Shown here: piece by piece, positions 55,380 to 63,585 of the stretch | How positions within the stretch are numbered: the stretch's first letter is position 1 | Layout of the letters: the number at the start of each line of letters is the position of its first letter | From: Sphingomonas rubra | GTDB lineage: Bacteria > Pseudomonadota > Alphaproteobacteria > Sphingomonadales > Sphingomonadaceae | NCBI RefSeq assembly: GCF_900115745.1 | Contig: NZ_FOXP01000005.1 | Location: 124,001-188,000, forward strand | DNA: 64,000 bases | Direction: 5' to 3' | The notes under the pieces: generated by a model | Databases searched by the model: none | Seen by the model: the letters and a program-made list of their open reading frames with translations, nothing else | What the model was told of the DNA's origin: nothing | Program-made: the position numbers and the translations under genes

Positions 55380-55650
55380 GGCGCGGCAACCGCTTCGCCG
55401 CGACCATGGTTCCGAAGCGGACGCGATCCGTCGTCGAGCAGGCTGACGGCGGGGCGACAGACCGACGCGCCGAGCGGCTGGCGCTTGCGCAGCGCACGGT
55501 TGACCAGCGCGTCGCCGAAGAAGGTCCAGACCGCGGTTACTCCGGCGGGTGGGCGGGCGGCACTTCCTGCCGGGCGCGGCCGGGCACGGCAATCAGCAGG
55601 CCGAGCAGCAAGGCGAGTGTCCGCAGCGTCCTGTTACCCCGTGCCCCCTG
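55376..55650 (-). pseudogene. Probable frameshifted small secreted-protein gene
   Basis: One frame reads RTLALLLGLLIAVPGRARQE, a signal-peptide-like start, and stops at PPAHPPE. The next frame then gives VWTFFGDALVNRALRKRQPL+GASVCRPAVSLLDDG, with normal high-GC third positions, and ends at 55376 overlapping the ClpP-like ATG (ATGA). A single-base indel in the GC run near 55550 would join them. No ATG, GTG or TTG begins the second part. This may be genuine decay or a sequencing indel. It is the main content of the 371-bp gap; the rest shows nothing. Confidence 0.35.
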
Positions 55651-55750
55651 CCCTGCCTTCGGTGATCTTCGGCCACCGTCAAGCGGTTGCCGGAACTTGG
55701 GCGCCCCGCCCCCTGTTGCAGCCGCGACCTCTTGTTCGGGACCCTGCACC

Positions 55751-56758
55751 ATGCGCATCCATCTGAAACCCCTCCGCGATCAGGTGATCGTCATCACCGG
55801 CGCCAGTTCCGGCATCGGCCTGGTCACCGCGCGCACCGCGGCGGCGAAGGGCGCCAAGGTGCTGATGGTCGCCCGGTCGGAAGACGTGCTGCGCGGGCTG
55901 GTCGCGGAGATGCAGGGCGCCGGGCACCGGGTGGAGGCCAAGGCGGCGGACGTCGGCGACGCCGCGGGCGTGCAGGCGGCGGCGGATTACGCGGTGGAGG
56001 TGTTCGGGCGGATCGACACCTGGGTCAACGACGCGGGCTCGGCGATCTTCGGCGCCGTGCTCGACACGCCGCTGGACGAGCAGGAACGGCTGTTCCGGAC
56101 CAATTACTTCGGCACGGTCAACGGCTGCGTGGCAGCGGTGCCGTACCTGAAGAAGCAGGGCGGCGCCTTGATTACGGTGGGGTCGCTCGCCTCCGACATG
56201 CCGGCGCCGCCGATGGGGATATACTCGGCGACCAAGCACGCGACCAAGGCGTATGTCGAGGTGCTGCGGATGGAGCTGGCGGCGGACCAGGTGCCGATAT
56301 CGGTGACGCTGGTGAAGCCGTCGGGCATCGACACGCCGATCGGCCAGCACGCGGAGAACCACGGGTCGGACGGCGAGGCGCAGATCCCGCCGCCGATCTA
56401 CGACCCGCAGCTGGTGGCGGACGCGATCCTCGACTGCGCGGTCCATCCACGGGCCGAGGTGACGGTGGGCGGCGGCGGTCGCGCGCAGGTGCTGTTCTCG
56501 CAGCATTTCCCCGGCCTGTACGAGTGGCTGGCGCCGCGCGTCGCCAAGGGCGCCTACGCGCCGAACACGCCGCAGCCGCGGCCGTCCAACCTGAAATGGG
56601 GTGTCGGCGCCGGGCGCGAGCGATCCGGCGAGCATCCGCACGCGCGGAAAACCAGTCTCTACACCACCGCCGCGCTGCATCCGAAGACGACGGCGCTGGG
56701 GCTGGGCGGCCTGGCGCTTGCGGCAGGGTTGCTGATCGCGCGGCGACGGGACGCCTAA
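55751..56758 (+). CDS. SDR family oxidoreductase with C-terminal membrane anchor
   Basis: The protein has 335 residues. The Rossmann fold is classical SDR: TGASSGIG, DAG motif in VNDAGSAIFG, Ser in ITVGSLAS, and the YSATK catalytic Tyr/Lys. After the ~250-residue core comes an extension (YEWLAPRVAKGAYAPN) and a C-terminal hydrophobic helix (ALGLGGLALAAGLLIARRR), so it should be membrane-tethered. This type is frequent in sphingomonads, with unknown substrate. It is the only plus-strand gene between sdhB and sdhA. Confidence 0.87.
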   Translation: MRIHLKPLRDQVIVITGASSGIGLVTARTAAAKGAKVLMVARSEDVLRGLVAEMQGAGHRVEAKAADVGDAAGVQAAADYAVEVFGRIDTWVNDAGSAIFGAVLDTPLDEQERLFRTNYFGTVNGCVAAVPYLKKQGGALITVGSLASDMPAPPMGIYSATKHATKAYVEVLRMELAADQVPISVTLVKPSGIDTPIGQHAENHGSDGEAQIPPPIYDPQLVADAILDCAVHPRAEVTVGGGGRAQVLFSQHFPGLYEWLAPRVAKGAYAPNTPQPRPSNLKWGVGAGRERSGEHPHARKTSLYTTAALHPKTTALGLGGLALAAGLLIARRRDA

Positions 56759-56792
56759 AGCGGATCGACATTCAACGCTTCGCCTCATCATC

Positions 56793-56896
56793 CACCCCCG
56801 GCGAAGGCCGGGGTCCGGTTGGGAGACGCGAACGGTCGGTCGTCGTACCTCTTCCACGACCTTCCCGACTGGACCCCGGCCTTCGCCGGGGTGGAA
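56793..56896. repeat. REP-like inverted pair, family B
   Basis: Arms CCCCCGGCGAAGGCCGGGGT and ACCCCGGCCTTCGCCGGGGT are inverted about 60 bp apart, located between the convergent SDR and HEXXH-protein genes (stops 56758, 56919). Confidence 0.9.
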
Positions 56897-56918
56897 AAAT
56901 GTCGAATGTCAATCCGTT

Positions 56919-57797
56919 CTAGCAGACCTCGGCGGTGTAGGCGGGGAGCGGGCCGGGCGGCACGCGGTCGGGGTGGTTGTGGAACAGGTCGCCCGCGGCC
57001 TGGTGGCCGCGATATACCTCGCTCAGCACCGCGTAGAGGCCGGGATCGTAGGCGCGCAGATCCGCATCCGACAGGACGCGGGTTTCGCCAAAGCTGGCGA
57101 TGCGCGCGGTGTTGAACCAGTATTGGGTGCCGACCGCCCAATATTCGTCGACGGTGGTGGAGGCGTACTCGCCGGCCCACAAGCCCTTCTCCATGGCGCG
57201 GGCATAGGCGGCTGCGACGCGGGCGTGGAGCGCGGGATCGACCGCTAGCGCGGCGCGCAGGATGGCGTGGCTGAACTCGTGCACCAGGATGCTGGAGCCG
57301 TGATAGCGATCGTTCGGCCCGGCGAGCAAATTCTCCGCGCCGACCGAGGTGAGCGGGCCGCCCATGCCGCGGGCGCGCGCGTCCCAGTAGGTGCGGTCGG
57401 TGAGGGCGCCGATCCGTGTCGCATAATGTTTGCGCTCGCACCGTGTCAGGCGTGGATCAGTGGCGGCGGGCTTTTTCCAGTCGCGCTGCTCGGGGATGTC
57501 GAGCGTCGTCTCGTCCGGCGCCATGATCGCGACGCGCTGACCCTGGCGAACGAGCTCGGCGGCGAGGTCGGGCCGGGCGGAGAGCATCGACCGCACGATC
57601 TCGCGCGCGAGCAGGATTGCGCGGTCAGGCGTGCGGGTGGAGGCGAGGATCGGAATGCCGTCCGCATCGGCGTAGCGCGCGTAAAAGGGGTCGGTCGCCC
57701 ATTTTGCGGGTGGCGCGGTGACGATGGGGCGCTGTGCGGCGGCGGGAGTAATGGCGAGGAGCAGCGCAACGGACACCTGCCGCGTGATCCGACGCAT
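56919..57797 (-). CDS. Secreted HEXXH metallopeptidase-like protein
   Basis: The protein has 292 residues. A signal peptide (about 1-21, cut near AAAQ) predicts export. The middle has the zinc-peptidase motif HEFSH in SILVHEFSHAILRA, and TTVDEYWAVGTQYWFN further on offers a Glu as third zinc ligand, reminiscent of the E-x-x-A helix of lethal-factor-like and MtfA-like peptidases. An upstream HYATRIGALTDRTYWD segment and an N-terminal PPAKWATDPFYARYADADG are conserved-looking but unassigned. The ATG overlaps the HicA stop (TGATG), so the gene is translationally coupled to the toxin. Activity is not demonstrated. Confidence 0.7.
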   Translation of the reverse strand: MRRITRQVSVALLLAITPAAAQRPIVTAPPAKWATDPFYARYADADGIPILASTRTPDRAILLAREIVRSMLSARPDLAAELVRQGQRVAIMAPDETTLDIPEQRDWKKPAATDPRLTRCERKHYATRIGALTDRTYWDARARGMGGPLTSVGAENLLAGPNDRYHGSSILVHEFSHAILRAALAVDPALHARVAAAYARAMEKGLWAGEYASTTVDEYWAVGTQYWFNTARIASFGETRVLSDADLRAYDPGLYAVLSEVYRGHQAAGDLFHNHPDRVPPGPLPAYTAEVC

Positions 57798-57997
57798 CAG
57801 ACTCGCACCTTGATCCCAGCCTGCTTGAGGATCGCCTCCGCTGTAAAACGCTTGCGGGTGCCGGCATCGACGGTGAAGGTCAGGTTGGTAATCGGACTAA
57901 ACCAGATCTCGTGATCGCCCTTGCCATGGCGGACGAAGCGGCAACCGTGGTCGAGGAGGATGCGCTTCAACTCCCGCCCATACGCGCCACCCATCAA
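57797..57997 (-). CDS. hicA: HicA-type toxin (mRNA interferase family)
   Basis: The protein has 66 residues. HicA toxins are small dsRBD-like RNases that cleave mRNA. The family pattern is visible: GRELKRILLDHGCRFVRHGK+GDHEIWFSP, with the catalytic His in GDHEIW, and RFTAEAILKQAGI at the C-terminus. ATG 57997 overlaps the stop of the DUF1902 gene by four bases (ATGA), the usual TA arrangement. Its stop overlaps the HEXXH gene ATG. Base composition is lower in GC than the flanks, consistent with acquisition. Confidence 0.85.
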   Translation of the reverse strand: MMGGAYGRELKRILLDHGCRFVRHGKGDHEIWFSPITNLTFTVDAGTRKRFTAEAILKQAGIKVRV

Positions 57998-58239
57998 GCG
58001 GCGACCGGGATGGTGCTCTCGTGGAAAGCGACCAGCCGCAGTTGATGCGGACCTTGCCGGCGATCGTCCGAAATCAACGCGGCATTATCCGCCAACAATT
58101 CCGGCATCACTGCGGCAGCTCGGTCGCGAAGCTTCTCTAAGGTCTCGCCTTCGGTTACGAGTCCAGGAACGTCGCAATCCATCGTGTACCAGACCCGAGC
58201 CTCCGGGTCATATGCAGCATGAAGAGTCCAGAGCGACAT
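57994..58239 (-). CDS. HicB-like antitoxin (DUF1902)
   Basis: The protein has 81 residues. LWTLHAAYDPEARVWYTMDC with DVPGLVTEGETLEKLRDRAA is the DUF1902/HicB partial RNase-H-like fold. It lacks a visible C-terminal DNA-binding domain (HTH or RHH), so autoregulation may need another protein. It precedes hicA and overlaps it by 4 nt, as expected for an antitoxin. ATG 58239 follows directly on the TAG stop of the small membrane protein gene. Confidence 0.82.
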   Translation of the reverse strand: MSLWTLHAAYDPEARVWYTMDCDVPGLVTEGETLEKLRDRAAAVMPELLADNAALISDDRRQGPHQLRLVAFHESTIPVAA

Positions 58240-58497
58240 CTATTCAAACCAAATCGCGGCACCAGCACCGGCTAAGGCAAACATACCACCAAAACCCGCG
58301 GCAATGAAGGCACCAATGCCCAGCCATGGATCACTCATGTTCGCACCTGAGAGAAGCGATCCGATTGTCCAAATGATAACTGCGATGCTCGCACCCGCAA
58401 TCAAACATACAGCTAAAGACATATTCCAGAAACGACGCAGCAAATAAGCCGGCAATATAGCCACTGCGTAAGTGGCCCATATTGTTAATTCGCTCAA
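58240..58497 (-). CDS. Small membrane protein behind sdhA
   Basis: The protein has 85 residues with three hydrophobic segments ([58 protein letters not shown]). The start is a TTG at 58497 overlapping the sdhA stop (TTGA), and the stop TAG directly abuts the DUF1902 ATG. Third-position GC is clearly lower than in sdhA (many TTA, ATA and ATT codons), roughly half GC by eye. It therefore looks foreign, acquired with the HicA/DUF1902 pair. Family unknown. Confidence 0.6.
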   Translation of the reverse strand: MSELTIWATYAVAILPAYLLRRFWNMSLAVCLIAGASIAVIIWTIGSLLSGANMSDPWLGIGAFIAAGFGGMFALAGAGAAIWFE

Positions 58498-60293
58498 TAC
58501 ACCCGCTTCTTCGGCTTGATGTAGTCCACGTCGTCGGTCAGCGTGTAGTCGTGGACCGGGCGGTAATCGATCGCGGTCGCGCCGCCCTCGCCGCCCCAGC
58601 CAGTGAAGGTGGTAATGGTGTGCTTCATCCACTCGGCGTCGTTCCGCTCGGGAAAATCCTCGTGCATGTGGGCGCCGCGCGACTCGGTGCGGTTGGCGGC
58701 CGAGTTCATCGTCACCACCGCCTGGCCGATCAGATTGTCGAGTTCCAGCGTCTCGACCAGATCGGTGTTCCAGATCAGCGAGCGGTCCTTCACCGACACG
58801 TCGGTCATCCGCTTGTAGGTCTGCGCGATCTTGCCGACGCCCTCGGTCAGCAGTTCGGTGTCGCGGAAGACGGCGCAGTGCTTCTGCATCGTCTGCTGCA
58901 TCTCCAGCCGGATCTGCGCGGTCGGCGAGCCGCCCGACGCGTGGCGGAACTTGTCGAGCCGGGTGAGCGCCAGCTCCTCCGAGCCCTTGGGCAGCGGGTT
59001 GTGCGGCGTCGACGGCTTCTGGATGTCCTTGATGCGCAGGCCCGTGGCACGGCCGAACACGACCAGGTCGATCAGGCTGTTCGAACCCAGGCGGTTGGCG
59101 CCGTGGACGGAGACGCACGCCGCCTCCCCGACCGCGAACAGGCCGGGGACGACGCTGTCGGGGTTGCCGTCCTTCAGGCGCACGACCTCGCCGTGGAAGT
59201 TCGTCGGGATGCCGCCCATGTTGTAGTGGACGGTGGGCGTGACGGGCAGCGGCTGGCGCGTCAGGTCGACGCCGGCGAAGACCTTGCCGGTCTCGGTGAT
59301 GCCGGGCAGCCGCTCGTGCAGCACCTTGGGATCGATATGGTCGAGGTGCAGGAAGATGTGGTCGCCGTTCTTGCCGACGCCGCGCCCCTCGCGCATCTCC
59401 ATCGCCATCGACCGCGACACCACGTCGCGGCTGGCGAGATCCTTGGCGGAGGGGGCGTAGCGTTCCATAAACCGCTCGCCCTCGGAGTTGGTGAGGTAGC
59501 CGCCCTCGCCGCGCGCGCCCTCGGTAATCAGCACGCCCGCGCCGTAGATCCCGGTCGGGTGGAACTGCACGAACTCCATGTCCTGCAAGGGCAGGCCGGC
59601 GCGCAGCACCATGGCGTTGCCGTCGCCGGTGCAAGTGTGCGCGGAGGTGGCGGAGAAATAGACGCGGCCGTAGCCACCCGTCGCCAGCACCGTCTGGTGC
59701 GCGCGGAAGCGATGGATCGAGCCGTCTTCCATGCACAAGGCGATGACGCCGCGGCAGGCGCCGTCCTCCATGATGAGGTCGAGCGCGAAATATTCGACGA
59801 AGAAGTCGGCGTCGTACTTCAGCGATTGCTGGTAGAGCGCGTGAAGCATCGCGTGGCCGGTACGGTCGGCGGCGGCGGCGGTGCGCTGGACCGGCGGCCC
59901 CTCGCCCATGTTCTGCATGTGGCCGCCGAAGGGACGCTGGTAGATCGTCCCGTCCTCGTTGCGGCTGAACGGCATGCCGGCATGTTCCAGCTCGTACACC
60001 GCCTGCGGCGCCTCGCGGCACAGATACTCGATCGCGTCCTGGTCGCCGAGCCAGTCCGACCCCTTGACGGTGTCGTACATGTGCCACGTCCAGTGGTCGG
60101 GCGAGTTGTTGCCGAGGCTGGCCGCGATGCCGCCCTGCGCCGCGACGGTGTGGCTGCGGGTCGGGAACACCTTGGTGATGCAGGCGGTCTTGAGGCCCGA
60201 TTCGGCGATGCCCATGGTGGCGCGCAGGCCCGAGCCACCTGCGCCGACGACGACCGCGTCGTAGGTGTGGTCGATGATCTTGTAGGAGGTCAC
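58494..60293 (-). CDS. sdhA: Succinate dehydrogenase flavoprotein subunit
   Basis: The protein has 599 residues. It oxidises succinate to fumarate using covalently bound FAD. The FAD-linked His is in [16 protein letters not shown], dinucleotide-binding [15 protein letters not shown] is at the N-terminus, and substrate residues lie in [20 protein letters not shown] and the [11 protein letters not shown] loop (mid-protein). The C-terminus KKRVY is normal. ATG 60293 overlaps the sdhD stop. It is followed by the foreign-looking module rather than sdhB. Confidence 0.96.
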   Translation of the reverse strand: MTSYKIIDHTYDAVVVGAGGSGLRATMGIAESGLKTACITKVFPTRSHTVAAQGGIAASLGNNSPDHWTWHMYDTVKGSDWLGDQDAIEYLCREAPQAVYELEHAGMPFSRNEDGTIYQRPFGGHMQNMGEGPPVQRTAAAADRTGHAMLHALYQQSLKYDADFFVEYFALDLIMEDGACRGVIALCMEDGSIHRFRAHQTVLATGGYGRVYFSATSAHTCTGDGNAMVLRAGLPLQDMEFVQFHPTGIYGAGVLITEGARGEGGYLTNSEGERFMERYAPSAKDLASRDVVSRSMAMEMREGRGVGKNGDHIFLHLDHIDPKVLHERLPGITETGKVFAGVDLTRQPLPVTPTVHYNMGGIPTNFHGEVVRLKDGNPDSVVPGLFAVGEAACVSVHGANRLGSNSLIDLVVFGRATGLRIKDIQKPSTPHNPLPKGSEELALTRLDKFRHASGGSPTAQIRLEMQQTMQKHCAVFRDTELLTEGVGKIAQTYKRMTDVSVKDRSLIWNTDLVETLELDNLIGQAVVTMNSAANRTESRGAHMHEDFPERNDAEWMKHTITTFTGWGGEGGATAIDYRPVHDYTLTDDVDYIKPKKRVY

Positions 60294-60667
60294 GCGGCGG
60301 CTCCGAGGGCGATCTTCATGATCGAGAAGAGGGCGACCGCGCCCGTCGCGATCACGAAGAAGTTGAGAAGGACCATCAGCACGACGCGGCTCTCGTCATG
60401 CTGATAGTCCTCGATCACCACCTGGAGGCCCAGGCGGAAATGGTAGAAGACGGAGACCACGAGCAACGCCATCGGGATCGCCACCCAGCCGCTCTCCATC
60501 CACATCCGCATCGCGGCATAGTCGAACGACGACTGCCGGGCGATGGAGATCAGCAGCCAGGACATGAGGAGGAGGTTGGCGCCGGCGGTCAGCCGCTGAT
60601 ACCACCAATGGTGCGTGCCTTCCTTGGCGGAGCCGAGGCCCCGAACACGTCCGATCGCGCTGCGCAT
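60290..60667 (-). CDS. sdhD: Succinate dehydrogenase membrane anchor subunit
   Basis: The protein has 125 residues with three membrane helices. [20 protein letters not shown] starts the first helix, and [20 protein letters not shown] contains the conserved His/Arg/Asp region of quinone or heme binding in SdhD-type anchors. The ATG at 60667 overlaps the sdhC stop (TGATG), and the stop overlaps sdhA. Heme b is shared with SdhC. Confidence 0.92.
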   Translation of the reverse strand: MRSAIGRVRGLGSAKEGTHHWWYQRLTAGANLLLMSWLLISIARQSSFDYAAMRMWMESGWVAIPMALLVVSVFYHFRLGLQVVIEDYQHDESRVVLMVLLNFFVIATGAVALFSIMKIALGAAA

Positions 60668-61077
60668 CAGTTCAACCCCATCACGAGCCAGAAGATCGCG
60701 GTGAGCGCGACCGAGGCGACCATCGTCGCCATGGCATAGGTCTTGTTGGTCTTGAGCTCGTAACCGGCGCCGGTGTCGAGCACGAGATGGCGGATGCCGG
60801 TCATCATGTGCTGGAACAGCGACAGCGTCAGCCCGACCGCAACGACGAGGCCGATCACGTTGAGATGGCCGGCCTCCGTCGTGAATACGTCGCGGAAGGT
60901 GGCGTAGCTCTCCGCCCCGCCGGCCAGCGCGGCGAGCCACCAGACGAGCAGCAGCGTGCCCACGGTCGCCATGCCGCTGCCGGTGGCGCGGTGGAGGATG
61001 GAGACCAGCATGTGCGGGCCCCAGCGCCAGATCTGGAGATGCGGGCTGAGCGGCCGGGCGGGATTGCGGGATGCCAA
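60667..61077 (-). CDS. sdhC: Succinate dehydrogenase cytochrome b556 subunit
   Basis: The protein has 136 residues with three hydrophobic helices. RPLSPHLQIWRW and the SILHRATGSGMA motif are the SdhC signature, and the heme-ligating His lies in FQHMMTGIRHLVLDTGAGYE. It is the first gene of sdhCDA. The 143-bp upstream region is shared with the divergent chemoreceptor gene. Confidence 0.94.
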   Translation of the reverse strand: MASRNPARPLSPHLQIWRWGPHMLVSILHRATGSGMATVGTLLLVWWLAALAGGAESYATFRDVFTTEAGHLNVIGLVVAVGLTLSLFQHMMTGIRHLVLDTGAGYELKTNKTYAMATMVASVALTAIFWLVMGLN

Positions 61078-61161
61078 GGGATGTCCTCGTCGCGGGGAAA
61101 GGCGGATGTCCCCTGCCCTATGAGACGCGGGGCAGCGCGATGCAAGCCGCGCCGCTCGCCC

Positions 61162-61176
61162 CTAACCGGCCGTTAA
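61162..61176. promoter_or_regulatory. Candidate CtrA box upstream of the chemoreceptor gene
   Basis: CTAA-CCGGCCG-TTAA matches the alphaproteobacterial CtrA site TTAA-N7-TTAA at seven of eight positions (TTAA-N7-TTAG on the minus strand), 45 bp before the ATG at 61221. CtrA often drives chemotaxis and motility genes. A second TTAA lies nearby at 61187. The site could also act on sdhC. Confidence 0.35.
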
Positions 61177-61220
61177 CCTGTGCGTCTTAACCCGTGGCAG
61201 CCAAGCAATCAGGAACCACT

Positions 61221-62585
61221 ATGCCCGCGAGCAGCATCGACCTTCCCGTGCCCGGCAGCATTTCGGCGGGCATCGACATCGACACCCGCATCGTCGCGTT
61301 CGGCAGCGACGAGTCGCTCGTCGCCAACGCGCGCGCATTGTGGGACGTGCTGAAGGAGGGCGCCGACGAGATCGTCGAGGCGTATTGGGGCAGCTGGCGC
61401 AAGTCCAACCCCGGCGAACCGGAGTTCTCGCCGCTCGACCAGGCACAACGGCGCGAGGCCGGGAAGGCCTATTTGCGCAATCGCTTCTGCGACATGGCGG
61501 GGCGCGCCTGGATCGAATCGCTGGAGCGAGCGGTCGCCTCCGCCTACGCGGCGAAGGTGCCGATCATGGAAGTGCTGGCGATGTCCTGCGCCAGCGACGG
61601 CGCCGCGCTGCGCTTGCTGATGGCGCGCGTTCCCGCCGACGATCCGCTGCGTACCGTCTATGTCGAGACGCTGCTGCGGATGTTCGGGATGGAAACCGAG
61701 CTGACCGTGGAACTCTATTCCGGGCATCAGGCGTACAGCGCGCAGATCGCGCGCGACCGCCTCGCCTCCGATTTCCGCGACAGCATCGCCGGCGCGGTCG
61801 AGGCGGCGACGGACGACGGCCGCCAGTTGCGCGACCAGAGCAGCCGCGCCTCCACCCACGCGCGCGGCATGCTGGGCAAGGCTTCCGAGGTGGCGGCCGC
61901 GGCCGAACAGTCGGCGGTGGCGATGCGCGAGGCGGCGCAGACCGCCGCCGGGCTGATCCGCGCGATCGAGGACGCGCGCACCGAGGTGGAGGCCGCGGCC
62001 GAGATCGCGACCCGCGCCAGCCACCAGGCGGGCGAGGCGGTGGGCATGTCGCAGACCCTGTCCGAGCACGCCAAGTCGATCGAATCGATCCTGGGCCTGA
62101 TCCGCGACATCGCCGGGCAGACCAACCTGCTCGCGCTCAACGCCACGATCGAGGCGGCGCGCGCGGGCGACGCCGGCCGCGGTTTCGCGGTGGTCGCGCA
62201 GGAGGTGAAGAGCCTGGCCAACCAGACCGCGCGCGCCACCGACGACATCGCCGGCAAGATCGCCGCGATCCAGGCCGCCACGCGCTCCACCGTCGACACC
62301 AACGCGTCGATCAAGTCGACGGTCGCCGAGGTGCAGGAGAGCGCCGAGCGCATCCGCTACGCGATGGAGGCACAGGCGCAGACGGTGACGGCGATCACCG
62401 CCGCCGTCGACGAAACCGCACTCGCCGCCGATTCGATGTCGGGCACGATCGCCGCCATCCGCGAGGACACCGAGACGGTGGCCAGCAAGATCGAGGGCGT
62501 CGGCCGCGGCTTCGACGTGCTCGACGACCGGTTGGGCAATCTGAAGAACAGTGCGGGCGATTTCGTCACCAAGGTCGCCGCCTGA
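61221..62585 (+). CDS. Soluble methyl-accepting chemotaxis-type receptor with globin-like sensor
   Basis: The protein has 454 residues and no membrane segment. The C-terminal half is an MCP signalling domain with the hairpin tip [20 protein letters not shown]+[17 protein letters not shown], the CheA/CheW-binding region. The N-terminal ~180 residues (from [17 protein letters not shown] to ETELTVELY) are all-helical and resemble the protoglobin sensor of HemAT-like aerotaxis proteins, but I see no clear proximal His, so heme binding is unproven. ATG 61221 with AGGA is preferred over GTG 61194. No che genes are adjacent. Confidence 0.85.
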   Translation: MPASSIDLPVPGSISAGIDIDTRIVAFGSDESLVANARALWDVLKEGADEIVEAYWGSWRKSNPGEPEFSPLDQAQRREAGKAYLRNRFCDMAGRAWIESLERAVASAYAAKVPIMEVLAMSCASDGAALRLLMARVPADDPLRTVYVETLLRMFGMETELTVELYSGHQAYSAQIARDRLASDFRDSIAGAVEAATDDGRQLRDQSSRASTHARGMLGKASEVAAAAEQSAVAMREAAQTAAGLIRAIEDARTEVEAAAEIATRASHQAGEAVGMSQTLSEHAKSIESILGLIRDIAGQTNLLALNATIEAARAGDAGRGFAVVAQEVKSLANQTARATDDIAGKIAAIQAATRSTVDTNASIKSTVAEVQESAERIRYAMEAQAQTVTAITAAVDETALAADSMSGTIAAIREDTETVASKIEGVGRGFDVLDDRLGNLKNSAGDFVTKVAA

Positions 62586-62614
62586 CGGGGTGACGCACCC
62601 GCCGCCGGCGCGCC

Positions 62615-62883
62615 AGGGTTCAAACTCCATCAGGACAACGGTCGGGACGGAGCCCAAACCGGCGCACAGGTAGGAGCAAGAAGGGAGCGATGCCGAAGCA
62701 TCGTGATCGACGCGCGACGACGCTGTGCGCCGGTTTGGACCCGCCGCGAAGCGGTCGTCCGGAGAAAGGCACTGGCGGCGTCAGGCCGCTTGCGCGTGGC
62801 GCCGCCACGCGACGGCGCAACCTTCCTTGCCAGTGCCTTTCTCCGGACGATCACGACCATTGGCCTGATGGAGTTTGAACCCT
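62615..62883. repeat. 269-bp element with 20-bp perfect terminal inverted repeats
   Basis: The ends are AGGGTTCAAACTCCATCAGG (62615-62634) and its exact inverse (62864-62883). Nested inside are CCAAACCGGCGCACAG / CTGTGCGCCGGTTTGG (62654, 62723), CGATGC-CGAA-GCATCG (62688-62703), CGTCCGGAGAAAGGCACTGG / CCAGTGCCTTTCTCCGGACG (62756, 62830), and GCGTGGC-GCC-GCCACGC (62793-62809). The whole could fold as a multi-arm cruciform or RNA. It fills the 310-bp gap between the chemoreceptor and SDR genes. No convincing protein is encoded. Confidence 0.85.
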
Positions 62884-62895
62884 AGACGGCCGGGC

Positions 62896-63585
62896 ATGAC
62901 CATCCTCCTCACCGGATCGAGCCGCGGCATCGGCGCGGCGATCGACCAGGCGCTGCGCGACGCGGGCGCCACCGTGATCGGCCACGGCACGCGCAGCGGC
63001 ATCCCCGCCGACTTCGACGAGCCCGGCGCCGCCGCCGCGCTGTGGGCGGAGGCGCTGGACCGTAGTGGCGGCGCGATCGACGTGCTGGTCAACAATGCCG
63101 GCGTGTTCGAGGCCAATCCGCTGGCGGCCGACGACTGGACCGCGGGCTGGGAACGGACGATGCGGATCAACCTGACCGCCGCGGCCGAACTATGCCGGCT
63201 GGCCGTGCTCCACTGGCAGGCACGCGGGGTCGGCGGCCGGATCGTCAACGTCGCCAGCCGCGCCGCCCATCGCGGCGACAGCCCGGCGCACTGGCACTAT
63301 GCCGCGTCCAAGGCGGGCATGGTGGCGATGACCAAGACGATCGCCCGCGGCTACGCGCAGGGCGGCATCCTCGCCTTCGCCGTCTGTCCCGGCTTCACCA
63401 TGACCGGCATGGCCGACGATTACCTGGCGAGCCGCGGCGGCGACAAGCTGCTGGCCGACATTCCGCTGGGCAAGGTCGCCGATCCGGCGGAGGTGGCGAC
63501 CGCGGTGCGCTTCCTGGCGCTGGAGGCGCCGCCGTCGATGACGGGCGCGGTGCTGGACGTGAATGGGGCCAGCTATGTCCGCTGA
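62896..63585 (+). CDS. SDR family oxidoreductase
   Basis: The protein has 229 residues. It has a compact SDR fold: TGSSRGIG (cofactor), NNAGVF, NVASRAAHRGDSP (Ser region), HYAASKAG (Tyr and Lys) and CPGFTMTGMAD. The C-terminal AVLDVNGASYVR matches FabG-like dehydrogenases. Substrate is unknown. ATG 62896 lies 13 bp after the 269-bp element; the earlier in-frame TTG lies inside the element. The stop overlaps the prmA start by 11 bp. Confidence 0.9.
   Translation: MTILLTGSSRGIGAAIDQALRDAGATVIGHGTRSGIPADFDEPGAAAALWAEALDRSGGAIDVLVNNAGVFEANPLAADDWTAGWERTMRINLTAAAELCRLAVLHWQARGVGGRIVNVASRAAHRGDSPAHWHYAASKAGMVAMTKTIARGYAQGGILAFAVCPGFTMTGMADDYLASRGGDKLLADIPLGKVADPAEVATAVRFLALEAPPSMTGAVLDVNGASYVR

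Noticed and set aside
53924..61077. Whole sdhB-sdhC block as a genomic island
   Set aside because: There is no integrase, tRNA flank or direct repeats, and the SDR and ClpP-like genes have normal base composition. Only the short segment around 57.8-58.5 kb looks foreign.
62630..62860. Open frames of 60-76 codons inside the 269-bp element
   Set aside because: They span the inverted repeats, have no ribosome-binding site in place, and their sequence follows from the palindromes.
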